Shown here: positions 25,198-34,866 of the stretch, one piece after another
Layout of the letters: each line of letters begins with the position of its first letter
How positions within the stretch are numbered: position 1 is the first letter of the stretch
Assembly (NCBI RefSeq): GCF_028682635.1
Contig: NZ_JANHLK010000022.1
Location: 1 to 64,000 of the forward strand
Source: Pseudomonas putida
GTDB lineage: Bacteria > Pseudomonadota > Gammaproteobacteria > Pseudomonadales > Pseudomonadaceae
Direction: 5' to 3'
Length of the DNA stretch: 64,000 bases
Translations under genes and position numbers: made by a program
Notes under the pieces: model-generated
The model's input: the letters and a program-made list of their open reading frames with translations, nothing else
Databases searched by the model: none
What the model was told of the DNA's origin: nothing

Positions 25198-26628
25198 ATG
25201 ATGGGGTTAGGTATGCGCTTTCGCGCGTTGGTGGCTGCCGTAGGGGTGTTGTTTCTGGCGGTGACCGTCGACGCTGTGGCCGAGACGAAGGTCAACAGTG
25301 TTCGCCTGTGGCGGGCGCCGGATAACACGCGACTGGTGTTTGACCTGACCGGCCCCGTGCAGCACAGCGTCTTTACGCTGACGTCCCCGGATCGCCTGGT
25401 CATCGACATCAATGGCGCGAGCCTCGGTGCGCCGTTGAACGTCAACAGCGCGAACACCCCGATCACCGCCATGCGCTCGGCCCAGCGTACGCCGACAGAC
25501 CTGCGGGTGGTCATCGACCTGAAAAAGGCCGTGACGCCAAAAAGCTTCTCCCTGGCGCCCAACGCCCAGTATGGCAATCGACTGGTGGTCGATCTGTTCG
25601 ACAACCCGGCCGACGCCGCGCCGCCGCCAGCGCCGACCCCTTCGGTCGCCACAGTGCCGGCCGTGCCGGTCACGCCCTCGGAGCCGGCCATCAAGTTGCC
25701 GCCAGCACCGGCTGGCAAGCGCGACATCATTGTGGTGATCGACGCCGGTCACGGTGGCGAAGACCCGGGCGCCTCCGGCTCCCGCGGTCAGCGCGAGAAA
25801 GACGTGGTATTGGCCATCGCTCGCGAACTGCAGCGCCAGGTCAATGGCATGAAGGGTTTCCGTGCCGAGCTGACCCGCACCGGCGACTACTTCATTCCTC
25901 TGCGTGGCCGTACGGAAATCGCCCGCAAGAAAGGCGCCGACCTGTTCGTCTCGATTCACGCCGACGCCGCACCCTCTACCGCGGCCTTCGGTGCCTCGGT
26001 GTTCGCCCTGTCCGATCGCGGCGCCACTTCGGAAACCGCGCGCTGGCTGGCCGACAGTGAAAACCGTTCCGACCTGATCGGTGGTGCCGGCAACGTCAGC
26101 CTCGACGACAAGGACCGCATGCTGGCCGGTGTGTTGCTCGATCTGTCGATGACCGCGTCCCTGACCTCCAGCCTGAACGTCGGCCAGAAAGTCCTGAGCA
26201 ACATCGGCCGGGTCACGCCGTTGCACAAGCAACGGGTCGAGCAGGCCGGGTTCATGGTGCTGAAGTCGCCGGACATCCCGTCGATCCTGGTCGAAACCGG
26301 GTTTATCTCCAACGCCAACGAGGCCTCGAAACTGGCTGCCGCGAGCCACCAGCAGGCGCTGGCACGTTCCATCAGCAGTGGCGTGCGCCAGTTCTTCCAG
26401 CAGAACCCGCCACCGGGCACCTACGTTGCCTGGCTGCGTGACTCCGGGAAGATCGCCCAAGGCCCCCGTGACCATCGGGTCAACCCGGGCGAGACGCTGG
26501 CGATGATCGCGGTGCGTTATCAAGTGTCCCCAGCCGCCGTGCGCAATGCGAACAACCTGTCGAGCGATGAGCTGAAGATTGGTCAGCACCTGACCATCCC
26601 GGGTAATGATCTGGCGGCCAAAGAATGA
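25198..26628 (+). CDS. amiB: N-acetylmuramoyl-L-alanine amidase, AmiB type
   Basis: A periplasmic cell-separation amidase of up to 476 residues. A signal peptide (RALVAAVGVLFLAVTVDAVA) precedes an AMIN domain (about 30-130) for septal targeting, a Pro/Ala-rich linker, and the zinc Amidase_3 domain beginning IVVIDAGHGGEDPGASG with VETGFISN later. A LysM domain (about 428-472, VNPGETLAMIAVRYQVS) binds peptidoglycan. The start is uncertain: ATGs at 25198, 25201 and 25213 are in frame, and 25213 has a GGGG-type site. The stop overlaps mutL. Confidence 0.94.
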   Translation: MMGLGMRFRALVAAVGVLFLAVTVDAVAETKVNSVRLWRAPDNTRLVFDLTGPVQHSVFTLTSPDRLVIDINGASLGAPLNVNSANTPITAMRSAQRTPTDLRVVIDLKKAVTPKSFSLAPNAQYGNRLVVDLFDNPADAAPPPAPTPSVATVPAVPVTPSEPAIKLPPAPAGKRDIIVVIDAGHGGEDPGASGSRGQREKDVVLAIARELQRQVNGMKGFRAELTRTGDYFIPLRGRTEIARKKGADLFVSIHADAAPSTAAFGASVFALSDRGATSETARWLADSENRSDLIGGAGNVSLDDKDRMLAGVLLDLSMTASLTSSLNVGQKVLSNIGRVTPLHKQRVEQAGFMVLKSPDIPSILVETGFISNANEASKLAAASHQQALARSISSGVRQFFQQNPPPGTYVAWLRDSGKIAQGPRDHRVNPGETLAMIAVRYQVSPAAVRNANNLSSDELKIGQHLTIPGNDLAAKE

Positions 26629-28535
26629 ATCAGGTCGTGAACAACGGCGCTCGCATCGAGCTGCTCAGCCCGCGACTGGCGAACCAGATTGCTGCGGGTG
26701 AGGTGGTCGAGCGCCCGGCCTCGGTGATCAAGGAGCTGCTGGAAAACAGCCTTGACTCCGGTGCCCGGCGCATCGACGTCGACGTGGAGCAGGGCGGCGT
26801 CAAGTTGCTGCGGGTGCGCGACGATGGCAGCGGCATTTCCGCCGATGACCTGCCGCTGGCCCTGGCGCGCCACGCCACCAGCAAGATCCGTAACCTGGAA
26901 GACCTTGAACAGGTCATGAGCCTGGGTTTTCGTGGTGAGGCCCTGGCATCGATCAGTTCGGTGGCGCGCCTGACCCTGACGTCGCGCACCCGTGATGCCG
27001 AGCAGGCCTGGCAAGTGGAAACCGAAGGCCGTGACATGGCGCCCCGGGTGCAACCCGCGGCCCATCCGGTGGGCACCTCGGTCGAGGTGCGCGACCTGTT
27101 CTTCAATACTCCGGCGCGCCGCAAGTTTCTCAAGACCGAAAAAACCGAATTCGATCACCTGCAGGAAGTCATCCGGCGCCTGGCGCTGGCGCGGTTCGAC
27201 GTGGCCTTTCACCTGCGTCATAACGGCAAGACCATCCTCAGCCTGCACGAAGCCCACGATGACGCGGCTCGCGCCCGGCGCGTGGCGGCAATCTGCGGGC
27301 CGGGTTTCCTGGAGCAGGCGCTGCCGATCGAAATCGAACGCAATGGCCTGCACCTGTGGGGCTGGGTCGGGTTGCCGACGTTCAACCGCAGCCAGGCGGA
27401 TTTGCAGTATTTCTTCGTCAATGGCCGTGCCGTGCGCGACAAACTGGTGGCCCACGCCGTGCGCCAGGCTTATCGCGACGTGCTGTTCAATGGCCGGCAT
27501 CCGACGTTCGTGCTGTTTTTCGAGGTCGATCCAACGGGCGTCGACGTCAACGTGCACCCCACCAAGCACGAAGTGCGCTTCCGTGAAGGGCGCATGGTCC
27601 ATGATTTCCTCTATGGCACCTTGCACCGTGCCTTGGGCGATGTGCGCCCGGATGATCAGCTGGCGGCGCCGGTTACCACGGCCATTGTCCGGCCTACCGG
27701 CCTCGAAGCCGGTGAGTTCGGCCCTCAAGGCGAAATGCGCCTGGCCGCCAATGCGCTGCTGGAGCAACCCCAGGCCCAGCCGTCGTTCAATACGCCAGCC
27801 GGTTCAGGCTCTGGCGCCGGATATCAGTATCAATACGCACCGCGACCGCAGTCAGCGGTTCCGGCTGCAGAAGCGCAGGCGGCCTATCGAGAGTTCTTCG
27901 CGCCGTTGCCCGAGGCCAACGCGGTTGCGCTGCCAGCCGGACAGGACGACATCCCGCCGCTGGGCTATGCGCTGGCCCAGCTCAAGGGCATCTACATCCT
28001 CTCGGAAAACGCCCAGGGGCTGGTGCTGGTGGACATGCATGCCGCTCATGAGCGGATCATGTACGAACGCCTGAAAGTCGCCATGGCCAGCGAGGGCTTG
28101 AGCGGGCAACCGCTGCTGGTGCCCGAATCCCTGGCGGTCAGCCAGCGTGAAGCCGATTGCGCCGAAGAACACATCGCCTGGTTCCAGCGCCTGGGCTTCG
28201 AGCTGCAGCGTCTCGGTCCGGAAACCCTGGCCATTCGGCAGATACCGGCCTTGCTCAAACAGGCTGAGGCCAATCGCCTGGTGGGTGACGTGTTGGCCGA
28301 CCTGATGGAATATGGCACCAGCGACCGGATCCAGGCGCACCTGAACGAGCTGCTCGGGACCATGGCCTGCCACGGTGCGGTCCGGGCTAATCGGCGTCTG
28401 GCCCTGCCGGAAATGAACGGTCTGCTGCGTGACATGGAAAACACCGAGCGCAGCGGTCAATGCAACCATGGCCGACCGACCTGGACCCAGCTGGGCCTGG
28501 ACGATCTGGACAAACTGTTCTTGCGCGGTCGTTGA
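26625..28535 (+). CDS. mutL: DNA mismatch repair protein MutL
   Basis: MutL couples mismatch recognition by MutS to strand excision. The 636-residue protein has the GHKL ATPase motifs GEVVERPASVIKELLENSLD, DDGSGI and GFRGEALASISSV. The C-terminal domain contains DMHAAHERIMYE, which matches the DQHA-x2-E-x4-E nicking motif, as in P. aeruginosa MutL and unlike E. coli. A variable linker lies at about 350-420. The ATG overlaps the amiB stop, and the stop overlaps the miaA start. Confidence 0.97.
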   Translation: MNQVVNNGARIELLSPRLANQIAAGEVVERPASVIKELLENSLDSGARRIDVDVEQGGVKLLRVRDDGSGISADDLPLALARHATSKIRNLEDLEQVMSLGFRGEALASISSVARLTLTSRTRDAEQAWQVETEGRDMAPRVQPAAHPVGTSVEVRDLFFNTPARRKFLKTEKTEFDHLQEVIRRLALARFDVAFHLRHNGKTILSLHEAHDDAARARRVAAICGPGFLEQALPIEIERNGLHLWGWVGLPTFNRSQADLQYFFVNGRAVRDKLVAHAVRQAYRDVLFNGRHPTFVLFFEVDPTGVDVNVHPTKHEVRFREGRMVHDFLYGTLHRALGDVRPDDQLAAPVTTAIVRPTGLEAGEFGPQGEMRLAANALLEQPQAQPSFNTPAGSGSGAGYQYQYAPRPQSAVPAAEAQAAYREFFAPLPEANAVALPAGQDDIPPLGYALAQLKGIYILSENAQGLVLVDMHAAHERIMYERLKVAMASEGLSGQPLLVPESLAVSQREADCAEEHIAWFQRLGFELQRLGPETLAIRQIPALLKQAEANRLVGDVLADLMEYGTSDRIQAHLNELLGTMACHGAVRANRRLALPEMNGLLRDMENTERSGQCNHGRPTWTQLGLDDLDKLFLRGR

Positions 28536-29506
28536 TGAGCCAGCTCCCTCCTGCGATTTTCCTGATGGGCCCGACCGCCGCCGGCAAGACCGACCTGGCC
28601 ATCGAACTCACCAAGGTTCTGCCTTGCGAGCTGATCAGCGTCGATTCGGCGCTGGTCTACCGCGGAATGGACATCGGCACCGCCAAGCCATCAAAAGAGC
28701 TGTTGGCGGAGTTTCCGCACCGTTTGATCGATATTCTCGATCCGGCCGAGGCTTATTCGGCGGCGGATTTCCGTCGCGATGCCCTGCAAGCCATGGCTGA
28801 GATCACCGCACGGGGTAAAATTCCGCTGTTGGTGGGCGGCACGATGCTCTATTACAAGGCCTTGGTCGAAGGGCTCGCGGATATGCCAGCCGCCGATCCG
28901 GATGTCCGCGCACAGATCGAGGAAGAGGCCGCCCGCCTTGGCTGGCAGGCGTTGCACGATCAGTTGGCGATCATTGACCCGGTTTCTGCGGCGCGTATTC
29001 ATCCGAACGATCCCCAGCGTCTGAGTCGAGCACTGGAAGTTTTTCGCGTTAGCGGTCAGAGCATGACCGAGCTACGCTTGCAACAATCTGCGCAAAGTAC
29101 TGAAGCAGCCGCTTCGGGACGGCAACAATTGCCCTATACTGTCGCGAACTTGGCCATTGCTCCGGCGAATCGCCTGGTACTGCACGAACGAATTAAACAA
29201 AGATTCACCTTAATGTTGGAACAGGGGTTCATTGACGAGGTCGTAGCCCTGCGTAATAGAAGTGACCTGCATACCGGGTTGCCGTCTATACGTGCGGTAG
29301 GCTATCGCCAAGTCTGGGATTACCTGGATGGCAAGCTGACGTCAGCCGAGATGCAGGAGCGTGGAATCATTGCCACGCGCCAATTGGCGAAGCGCCAGTT
29401 CACCTGGCTTCGCAGTTGGGCTGATTTACACTGGCTGGACAGCCTCGATTGCGACAATCTGCCGCGCGCCTTGAAATACCTGGGGACCATCTCCATATTG
29501 AGCTGA
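28535..29506 (+). CDS. miaA: tRNA dimethylallyltransferase
   Basis: MiaA adds an isopentenyl group to adenine 37 of UNN-decoding tRNAs. The 323-residue protein has the P-loop FLMGPTAAGKTDLA and the substrate segment SVDSALVYRGMDIGTAKP. GIIATRQLAKRQFTWLR near the C-terminus is the tRNA-binding signature. TGATG overlap with mutL fixes the start. hfq follows 94 bases later, and its promoters may lie inside this gene as in E. coli. Confidence 0.96.
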   Translation: MSQLPPAIFLMGPTAAGKTDLAIELTKVLPCELISVDSALVYRGMDIGTAKPSKELLAEFPHRLIDILDPAEAYSAADFRRDALQAMAEITARGKIPLLVGGTMLYYKALVEGLADMPAADPDVRAQIEEEAARLGWQALHDQLAIIDPVSAARIHPNDPQRLSRALEVFRVSGQSMTELRLQQSAQSTEAAASGRQQLPYTVANLAIAPANRLVLHERIKQRFTLMLEQGFIDEVVALRNRSDLHTGLPSIRAVGYRQVWDYLDGKLTSAEMQERGIIATRQLAKRQFTWLRSWADLHWLDSLDCDNLPRALKYLGTISILS

Positions 29507-29600
29507 GTCCTTGCAATTGCCGTCTATCCTTGGGGGTGGGGCGGCCAAAGCCATCTGTTTACCTATTTTTTTATTTTGAATCCTTAAAGGAGTGCGGCAC

Positions 29601-29861
29601 ATGTCAAAAGGGCATTCGCTACAAGACCCTTACTTGAATACTTTACGTAAAGAGAAAGTTGGGGTGTCCATCTACCTGGTCAACGGTATCAAACTGCAAG
29701 GTACGATCGAGTCTTTCGACCAGTTCGTTATCCTGCTGAAAAACACCGTCAGCCAAATGGTCTACAAACACGCTATCTCTACAGTAGTGCCGGTTCGTCC
29801 AATTCGTCTGCCTAGCGCAACCGAATCGGAAGCGGGTGATGCTGAGCCAGGTAACGCCTGA
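29601..29861 (+). CDS. hfq: RNA chaperone Hfq
   Basis: Hfq is the hexameric RNA chaperone for small RNAs and, in pseudomonads, catabolite repression with Crc. The 86-residue protein has Sm1 (SIYLVNGIKLQGTIESFDQF) and Sm2 (YKHAISTVVP) motifs and a short Glu/Gly-rich C-terminal tail, shorter than in E. coli. AAAGGAG lies eight to nine bases before the ATG. Confidence 0.98.
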   Translation: MSKGHSLQDPYLNTLRKEKVGVSIYLVNGIKLQGTIESFDQFVILLKNTVSQMVYKHAISTVVPVRPIRLPSATESEAGDAEPGNA

Positions 29862-29873
29862 TAGGAGTCTCCT

Positions 29874-31175
29874 TTGTTCTTTGAGCGCCACGGTGGTGGT
29901 GAGCGAGTCATACTCGTTCACTTGGATGGACAGGACCCTGAGGCGCGCGAAGACCCGCAGGAGTTTCAGGAATTGGCTAATTCGGCCGGCGCCGAGACCG
30001 TTGCGTTTTTTAACGTGCCGCGTCATCGGCCAACCGCCAAATTCCTGATTGGCAGCGGCAAGGTCGAGGAACTGCGCGACTTGGTCAAGGCCGAAGAAGC
30101 CGATCTGGTGATTTTCAATCACGTCCTCACGCCCAGTCAGGAACGTAACCTCGAACGTGTTTTCGAGTGTCGCGTGATCGACCGTACCGGTCTGATTCTC
30201 GATATTTTCGCCCAGCGCGCCCGTACCCATGAAGGCAAGCTCCAGGTAGAACTGGCCCAGCTTGACCACATGAGCACCCGGCTGGTTCGCGGATGGACTC
30301 ACCTTGAGCGCCAAGGTGGCGGTATCGGCATGCGTGGCCCGGGTGAAACCCAACTGGAAACCGACCGCCGCTTGCTGCGGGTTCGCCTGCGCCAGATCAA
30401 GGGCCGGCTGGAGAAGGTGCGCAGCCAGCGCGAACAGTCGCGCCGTGGTCGTTCGCGTGCGGATATCCCTACCGTGTCGCTGGTGGGCTATACCAACGCC
30501 GGTAAATCCACGCTGTTCAATAATGTGACGAAATCCGACGTCTACGCGGCTGACCAATTGTTCGCCACGCTGGACCCGACCCTGCGTCGTCTGGAACTGG
30601 ACGATCTGGGGCCGATTGTCCTGGCGGACACGGTAGGTTTCATTCGCCACTTGCCCCACAAGCTGGTCGAGGCATTTCGGTCTACCCTCGAAGAATCGAG
30701 CAACTCCGACCTGTTGTTGCACGTGATCGATGCGGCGGAACCGGATCGCATGTTGCAGATCGAGCAGGTGATGGTGGTGCTGGGCGAGATTGGTGCCCAG
30801 GACTTGCCGATCCTCGAGGTCTATAACAAACTCGATTTGCTTGAAGGCGTTGAGCCACAAATCCAGCGCGACGAAAATGGCAAACCCCAGCGGGTCTGGC
30901 TGTCGGCGCGTGATGGCACTGGTCTGGAATTGCTTGAGCAAGCCATTGCCGAATTGCTTGGCAGTGATTTGTTTATCGGTACCCTGCGCTTGCCGCAACG
31001 ATTCGCCCGACTGCGTGCGCAGTTTTTCGAACTCGGTGCGGTGCAAAAAGAAGAGCACGACGAAGAAGGCATCAGTTTGCTGGCCGTTCGTTTGCCCCGG
31101 GTCGAGTTGAATCGACTGGTAAGCCGCGAAGGATTGCAGCCGATGGAATTCATCGAGCAACACACTTTGCAATAA
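29874..31175 (+). CDS. hflX: Ribosome-associated GTPase HflX
   Basis: HflX is a GTPase that splits stalled 70S ribosomes. The 433-residue protein has an N-terminal nucleotide-binding domain (FLIGSGKVEELRDLVKAEEAD), a helical linker with RGPGETQLETDRR, and the G domain with LVGYTNAGKSTLFN, ADTVGFIRHLP and NKLDLL. The start is a TTG six bases after a clear AGGAG; there is no suitable ATG. It follows hfq by 12 bases. Confidence 0.95.
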   Translation: MFFERHGGGERVILVHLDGQDPEAREDPQEFQELANSAGAETVAFFNVPRHRPTAKFLIGSGKVEELRDLVKAEEADLVIFNHVLTPSQERNLERVFECRVIDRTGLILDIFAQRARTHEGKLQVELAQLDHMSTRLVRGWTHLERQGGGIGMRGPGETQLETDRRLLRVRLRQIKGRLEKVRSQREQSRRGRSRADIPTVSLVGYTNAGKSTLFNNVTKSDVYAADQLFATLDPTLRRLELDDLGPIVLADTVGFIRHLPHKLVEAFRSTLEESSNSDLLLHVIDAAEPDRMLQIEQVMVVLGEIGAQDLPILEVYNKLDLLEGVEPQIQRDENGKPQRVWLSARDGTGLELLEQAIAELLGSDLFIGTLRLPQRFARLRAQFFELGAVQKEEHDEEGISLLAVRLPRVELNRLVSREGLQPMEFIEQHTLQ

Positions 31176-31271
31176 AAGCCTGAGAAAGCGGTTGTGCCGT
31201 GGTGACAGGCATTCTGTAGCATTGGTCGGCGCGCCGTGGGTGCGTCTTTGCTTTATCAGATGGAGAGCGCT

Positions 31272-32444
31272 ATGGCTTGGAATGAGCCGGGTGGCAACTC
31301 GAATAATCAGGATCCTTGGGGTGGCAAGCGCCGCAATAACGGCGACCGCAAGGGACCACCAGATCTCGACGAGGCCTTCCGAAAGCTGCAGGAAAGCCTG
31401 AACGGGTTGTTCGGTGGTGGCAAGAAACGCGGGGATGATGGGGGTGGTTCGGGCAGGAGCGGCGGCTTCGGCGGCCTGCTGGGCATCGGCCTGGTCGTGT
31501 TGGCAGCCGTTTGGCTGTACAGCGCGGTCTATGTCGTCGACGAGCAGGAGCAAGCTGTGGTGCTGCGCTTCGGCAAGTACTACGAAACCGTCGGTCCCGG
31601 CCTGAATATCTACTTCCCGCCGATCGACAAGAAGTACATGGAAAACGTCACGCGTGAGCGGGCGTACACCAAGCAGGGTCAAATGCTGACTGAAGACGAG
31701 AACATCGTCGAAGTGCCGCTGACCGTGCAGTACAAGATCAGCAACCTGCAGGACTTCGTGCTGAGCGTCGATCAGCCGGAAATCAGCCTGCAGCACGCGA
31801 CCGACAGCGCCCTGCGCCATGTGGTCGGTTCCACCGCGATGGACCAGGTGCTGACCGAAGGTCGTGAGTTGATGGCCAGCGAAATCAAGGAGCGCCTGCA
31901 ACGCTTCATGGATACCTATCGCACCGGTATCACCGTCACCCAGGTCAACGTACAGAGCGCAGCGGCACCGCGTGAAGTGCAGGAAGCCTTCGATGACGTG
32001 ATCCGCGCCCGTGAAGACGAGCAGCGTTCGCGCAACCAGGCTGAAACCTATGCCAACGGCGTCGTGCCGGAAGCCCGTGGTCAGGCCCAGCGCATCCTTG
32101 AAGATGCCAATGGCTACCGTGACGAAACCGTCTCGCGCGCCAAGGGTGAGGCCGATCGCTTCACCAAACTGGTCGCCGAGTACCGCAAGGCACCTGAAGT
32201 CACCCGCCAGCGTCTGTACCTGGACACCATGCAGGAAGTCTTCAGCAACACCAGCAAGGTTCTCGTGACCGGCAACAAGAATGGCCAGAGCAACCTGCTG
32301 TACCTGCCTCTGGACAAGATGGTCGAAAGTGGTCGCAGCACCAGCACCCAGGTGACCGGCGCGGCAGCCAGCAGCAATGAAGCGAATGCGCGTGCGGCAG
32401 CTGATCTGCAGCAACAGCAAGCACGTACCAGGGAGAGTCGCTGA
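31272..32444 (+). CDS. hflK: FtsH protease modulator HflK
   Basis: HflK and HflC form a membrane complex that encloses and controls the FtsH protease. The 390-residue protein starts MAWNEPGGNSNNQDPWGG, has a Gly-rich cytoplasmic segment, one membrane helix (LLGIGLVVLAAVWLYSAVYV) and an SPFH/band-7 domain with QAVVLRFGKYYETVGPGLN. A GGAG six bases upstream favours this ATG over one four codons earlier. The stop overlaps the hflC start. Confidence 0.95.
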   Translation: MAWNEPGGNSNNQDPWGGKRRNNGDRKGPPDLDEAFRKLQESLNGLFGGGKKRGDDGGGSGRSGGFGGLLGIGLVVLAAVWLYSAVYVVDEQEQAVVLRFGKYYETVGPGLNIYFPPIDKKYMENVTRERAYTKQGQMLTEDENIVEVPLTVQYKISNLQDFVLSVDQPEISLQHATDSALRHVVGSTAMDQVLTEGRELMASEIKERLQRFMDTYRTGITVTQVNVQSAAAPREVQEAFDDVIRAREDEQRSRNQAETYANGVVPEARGQAQRILEDANGYRDETVSRAKGEADRFTKLVAEYRKAPEVTRQRLYLDTMQEVFSNTSKVLVTGNKNGQSNLLYLPLDKMVESGRSTSTQVTGAAASSNEANARAAADLQQQQARTRESR

Positions 32445-33313
32445 TGAGCAATAAATCGCTGATCGCCCTTATTGTCGGCGTCGTCGTGGCGATCGCTGCC
32501 TGGAACTGCTTCTACATCGTGGCTCAGACCGAGCGTGCGGTGTTGCTGCAGTTCGGTCGCGTGGTCCAGACCGATGTTCAGCCAGGCCTGCATGTGAAAG
32601 TGCCCTACGTTAACCAGGTGCGTAAATTTGACGCACGCCTGATGACGCTGGATGCACCGACGCAACGCTTCCTGACGCTGGAAAAGAAAGCCGTGATGGT
32701 CGATGCCTACGCCAAGTGGCGGGTGAAGGACGCCGAGCGTTTCTACACCGCGACTTCCGGTCTGAAGCAGATTGCCGACGAGCGTCTGTCCCGTCGTCTC
32801 GAGTCGGGCCTGCGTGACCAGTTCGGTAAGCGCACCTTGCACGAAGTGGTGTCCGGTGAGCGTGATGCGCTGATGGCGGATATCACCGCTTCGCTGAACA
32901 AGATGGCCGAAAAGGAGCTGGGCATCGAGGTTGTCGATGTTCGGGTCAAGACCATCGACCTGCCGAAGGAAGTGAACCGCAGCGTGTTCGAACGTATGAG
33001 CACCGAGCGTGAGCGTGAAGCTCGCGAGCACCGCGCCAAGGGTAACGAGCTGGCTGAAGGCATCCGTGCCGACGCCGATCGTCAACGCCGCGTGCTGCTG
33101 GCCGAAGCCTATCGTGAATCCGAAGAGATTCGCGGTGACGGTGACGCCCAGGCCGCTTCGATCTATTCCAAGGCCTACGGTCAGGATCAGGAGTTCTACG
33201 CGTTCTACCGTAGCCTGCGCGCCTACCGTGAAAGCTTCGCGAACAAATCCGACGTCATGGTCCTGGACCCAAGCAGTGACTTCTTCCACTACCTGGAAAA
33301 AGCCAAGCCTTGA
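32444..33313 (+). CDS. hflC: FtsH protease modulator HflC
   Basis: The 289-residue partner of HflK. One N-terminal membrane helix (LIALIVGVVVAIAAWNCFYI) anchors an SPFH/band-7 domain (QTERAVLLQFGRVVQTDVQP) and a long helical segment ending YRSLRAYRESFANKSDVMVL. It is translationally coupled to hflK. Confidence 0.96.
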   Translation: MSNKSLIALIVGVVVAIAAWNCFYIVAQTERAVLLQFGRVVQTDVQPGLHVKVPYVNQVRKFDARLMTLDAPTQRFLTLEKKAVMVDAYAKWRVKDAERFYTATSGLKQIADERLSRRLESGLRDQFGKRTLHEVVSGERDALMADITASLNKMAEKELGIEVVDVRVKTIDLPKEVNRSVFERMSTEREREAREHRAKGNELAEGIRADADRQRRVLLAEAYRESEEIRGDGDAQAASIYSKAYGQDQEFYAFYRSLRAYRESFANKSDVMVLDPSSDFFHYLEKAKP

Positions 33314-33624
33314 TACGACGTTGACCTGATTCATCCCGCCGGGCGGCTAAAACCTCTGGCGGGGTGATCCTTTGGGAAAACGTGTGTATGATGCGGCAGC
33401 CGGGAAATTCCCGGCTTTTTTGCGTCTGCACGTTTGATTGCTGTTTTGTGCAGGTGCCCGAGCTGAATGCTCGACAGGTTTTTCGAGGAAAGTGATTGGC
33501 GAAGCCGGTAGCAGGCGTTTCGCTTCGTTGCTCCTGCGTCCGATTTATGACCATGGGCTGATCATTTTCTGCTTCACTCAAGGCTCGGCCAAAGGCTGAC
33601 CGCCCGGATACAGGGGAAGGCGTA
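33314..33624. other. Intergenic region hflC-hisZ
   Basis: The 311 bases hold an imperfect hairpin CCCGCC/GGCGGG just after hflC, the terminator at 33399-33421, and an inverted CGAAGC/GCTTCG pair at about 33500-33528. A 35-codon GTG frame at 33492 looks spurious. No DUF2065 gene, which I recall at this place in P. aeruginosa, is visible. Confidence 0.6.
33399..33421 (+). terminator. Terminator of the hfl operon
   Basis: Stem GCCGGG/CCCGGC with a five-base loop, then six T residues, 85 bases after hflC. Confidence 0.82.
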
Positions 33625-34812
33625 ATGGCAACGGTAGACCGCTGGCTTCTGCCAGATGGCATCGAAGAAGTACTGCCACCTGAAGCGGCGCGCATTGAAG
33701 TTGCGCGTCGTCAGGTGTTGGATCTGTTCCAGAGCTGGGGTTACGAGTTTGTCGTGACTCCCCATATCGAGTACCTGGAATCCCTGCTGACCGGCGCGGG
33801 CCAGGACCTGGACCTGCGGACCTTCAAGGTCATCGACCCGCAATCGGGCCGGCAGATGGGTTTCCGTGCCGACATCACGCCGCAAGTGGCGCGCATCGAT
33901 GCGCACACCCTGCGTCGCGAAGGTCCGAGCCGCCTGTGTTACGCCGGCAGCGTGCTGCATGCCCAGCCGCGTGCCTTGTCGTCCTCGCGCAGCCCGATCC
34001 AGTTGGGCGCCGAGTTGTATGGCGATGCCAGCCCGAGCAGCGACGTGGAAGTCATCAGCCTGATGCTTGCCATGCTGCAACTGGCCGATGTGCCGGATGT
34101 GCACATGGACCTGGGGCATGTCGGTATCTACCGCGGCCTGGCCCGCGCCGCCGGTCTGTCCGGCGAAGTTGAACAACAGTTGTTCGATGCGTTGCAACGC
34201 AAGGCCATCGACGAGGTCATTACCTTGACCGAAGGCTTGCCGGCTGATCTATCGGGCATGCTGCGTGCGTTGGTCGATCTGTGTGGCGGCCGTGAAGTGC
34301 TGGCGGCCGCGCGTGAGCGACTGGCCAAGGCCCCGGCCCCGGTGCTGGCGGCACTGGATGACTTGCTGGCGATTGCCGAGCGTCTGTCCGTGCGTTTCCC
34401 GGAGCTGCCGCTGTACTTCGACCTGGGCGAGCTGCGCGGTTACCACTACCACACCGGTGTGGTGTTCGCGGTGTTCGTTCCGGGTGTTGGCCAGTCCATC
34501 GCCCAGGGCGGTCGCTACGACGACATCGGCGCCGACTTCGGTCGTGCCCGTCCGGCCACCGGCTTCTCCACCGATTTGAAAACCCTGGTGACCCTGGGGC
34601 GTGCTGAGATCGAGCTACCGTCTGGCGGTATCTGGATGCCTGACAGTACGGATGCGGCACTCTGGCAGCAGGTTTGCCAGTTGCGCAGTGAGGGTCAGCG
34701 TGTCGTCCAGGCATTGCCTGGGCAGCCATTGGCCGCCGCCCGTGAAGCGGACTGCGACCGGCAATTGATTCAGCAGAACGGGCTTTGGCAAGTATCGCCA
34801 CTGGCTTCTTGA
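33625..34812 (+). CDS. hisZ: ATP phosphoribosyltransferase regulatory subunit
   Basis: HisZ is a histidyl-tRNA-synthetase-like protein without aminoacylation activity that forms a complex with short-form HisG for the first step of histidine synthesis. The 395-residue protein shows class II synthetase motifs such as GFRADITPQVARIDAHTL and the histidine-loop-like RGYHYHTGVVFAVF. hisG is not in the window. It is followed by purA after 54 bases. Confidence 0.94.
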   Translation: MATVDRWLLPDGIEEVLPPEAARIEVARRQVLDLFQSWGYEFVVTPHIEYLESLLTGAGQDLDLRTFKVIDPQSGRQMGFRADITPQVARIDAHTLRREGPSRLCYAGSVLHAQPRALSSSRSPIQLGAELYGDASPSSDVEVISLMLAMLQLADVPDVHMDLGHVGIYRGLARAAGLSGEVEQQLFDALQRKAIDEVITLTEGLPADLSGMLRALVDLCGGREVLAAARERLAKAPAPVLAALDDLLAIAERLSVRFPELPLYFDLGELRGYHYHTGVVFAVFVPGVGQSIAQGGRYDDIGADFGRARPATGFSTDLKTLVTLGRAEIELPSGGIWMPDSTDAALWQQVCQLRSEGQRVVQALPGQPLAAAREADCDRQLIQQNGLWQVSPLAS

Positions 34813-34866
34813 GTTTTCCTGCCGGCTGCCGCCGGCACCAAGTTTGCGCGAATGAGGACAAGTGTT

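Noticed and set aside
29643..32420. A 925-codon open frame antisense to hfq, hflX and hflK
   Set aside because: It is a mirror of GC-rich codon bias; the sense strand encodes well-known proteins with exact motifs, and the antisense product has no recognisable domain.
33492..33599. A 35-codon GTG frame with GAGGAAA upstream, before hisZ
   Set aside because: No known family, no sign of attenuator codons (no histidine run), and it ends in the hisZ leader; probably chance.
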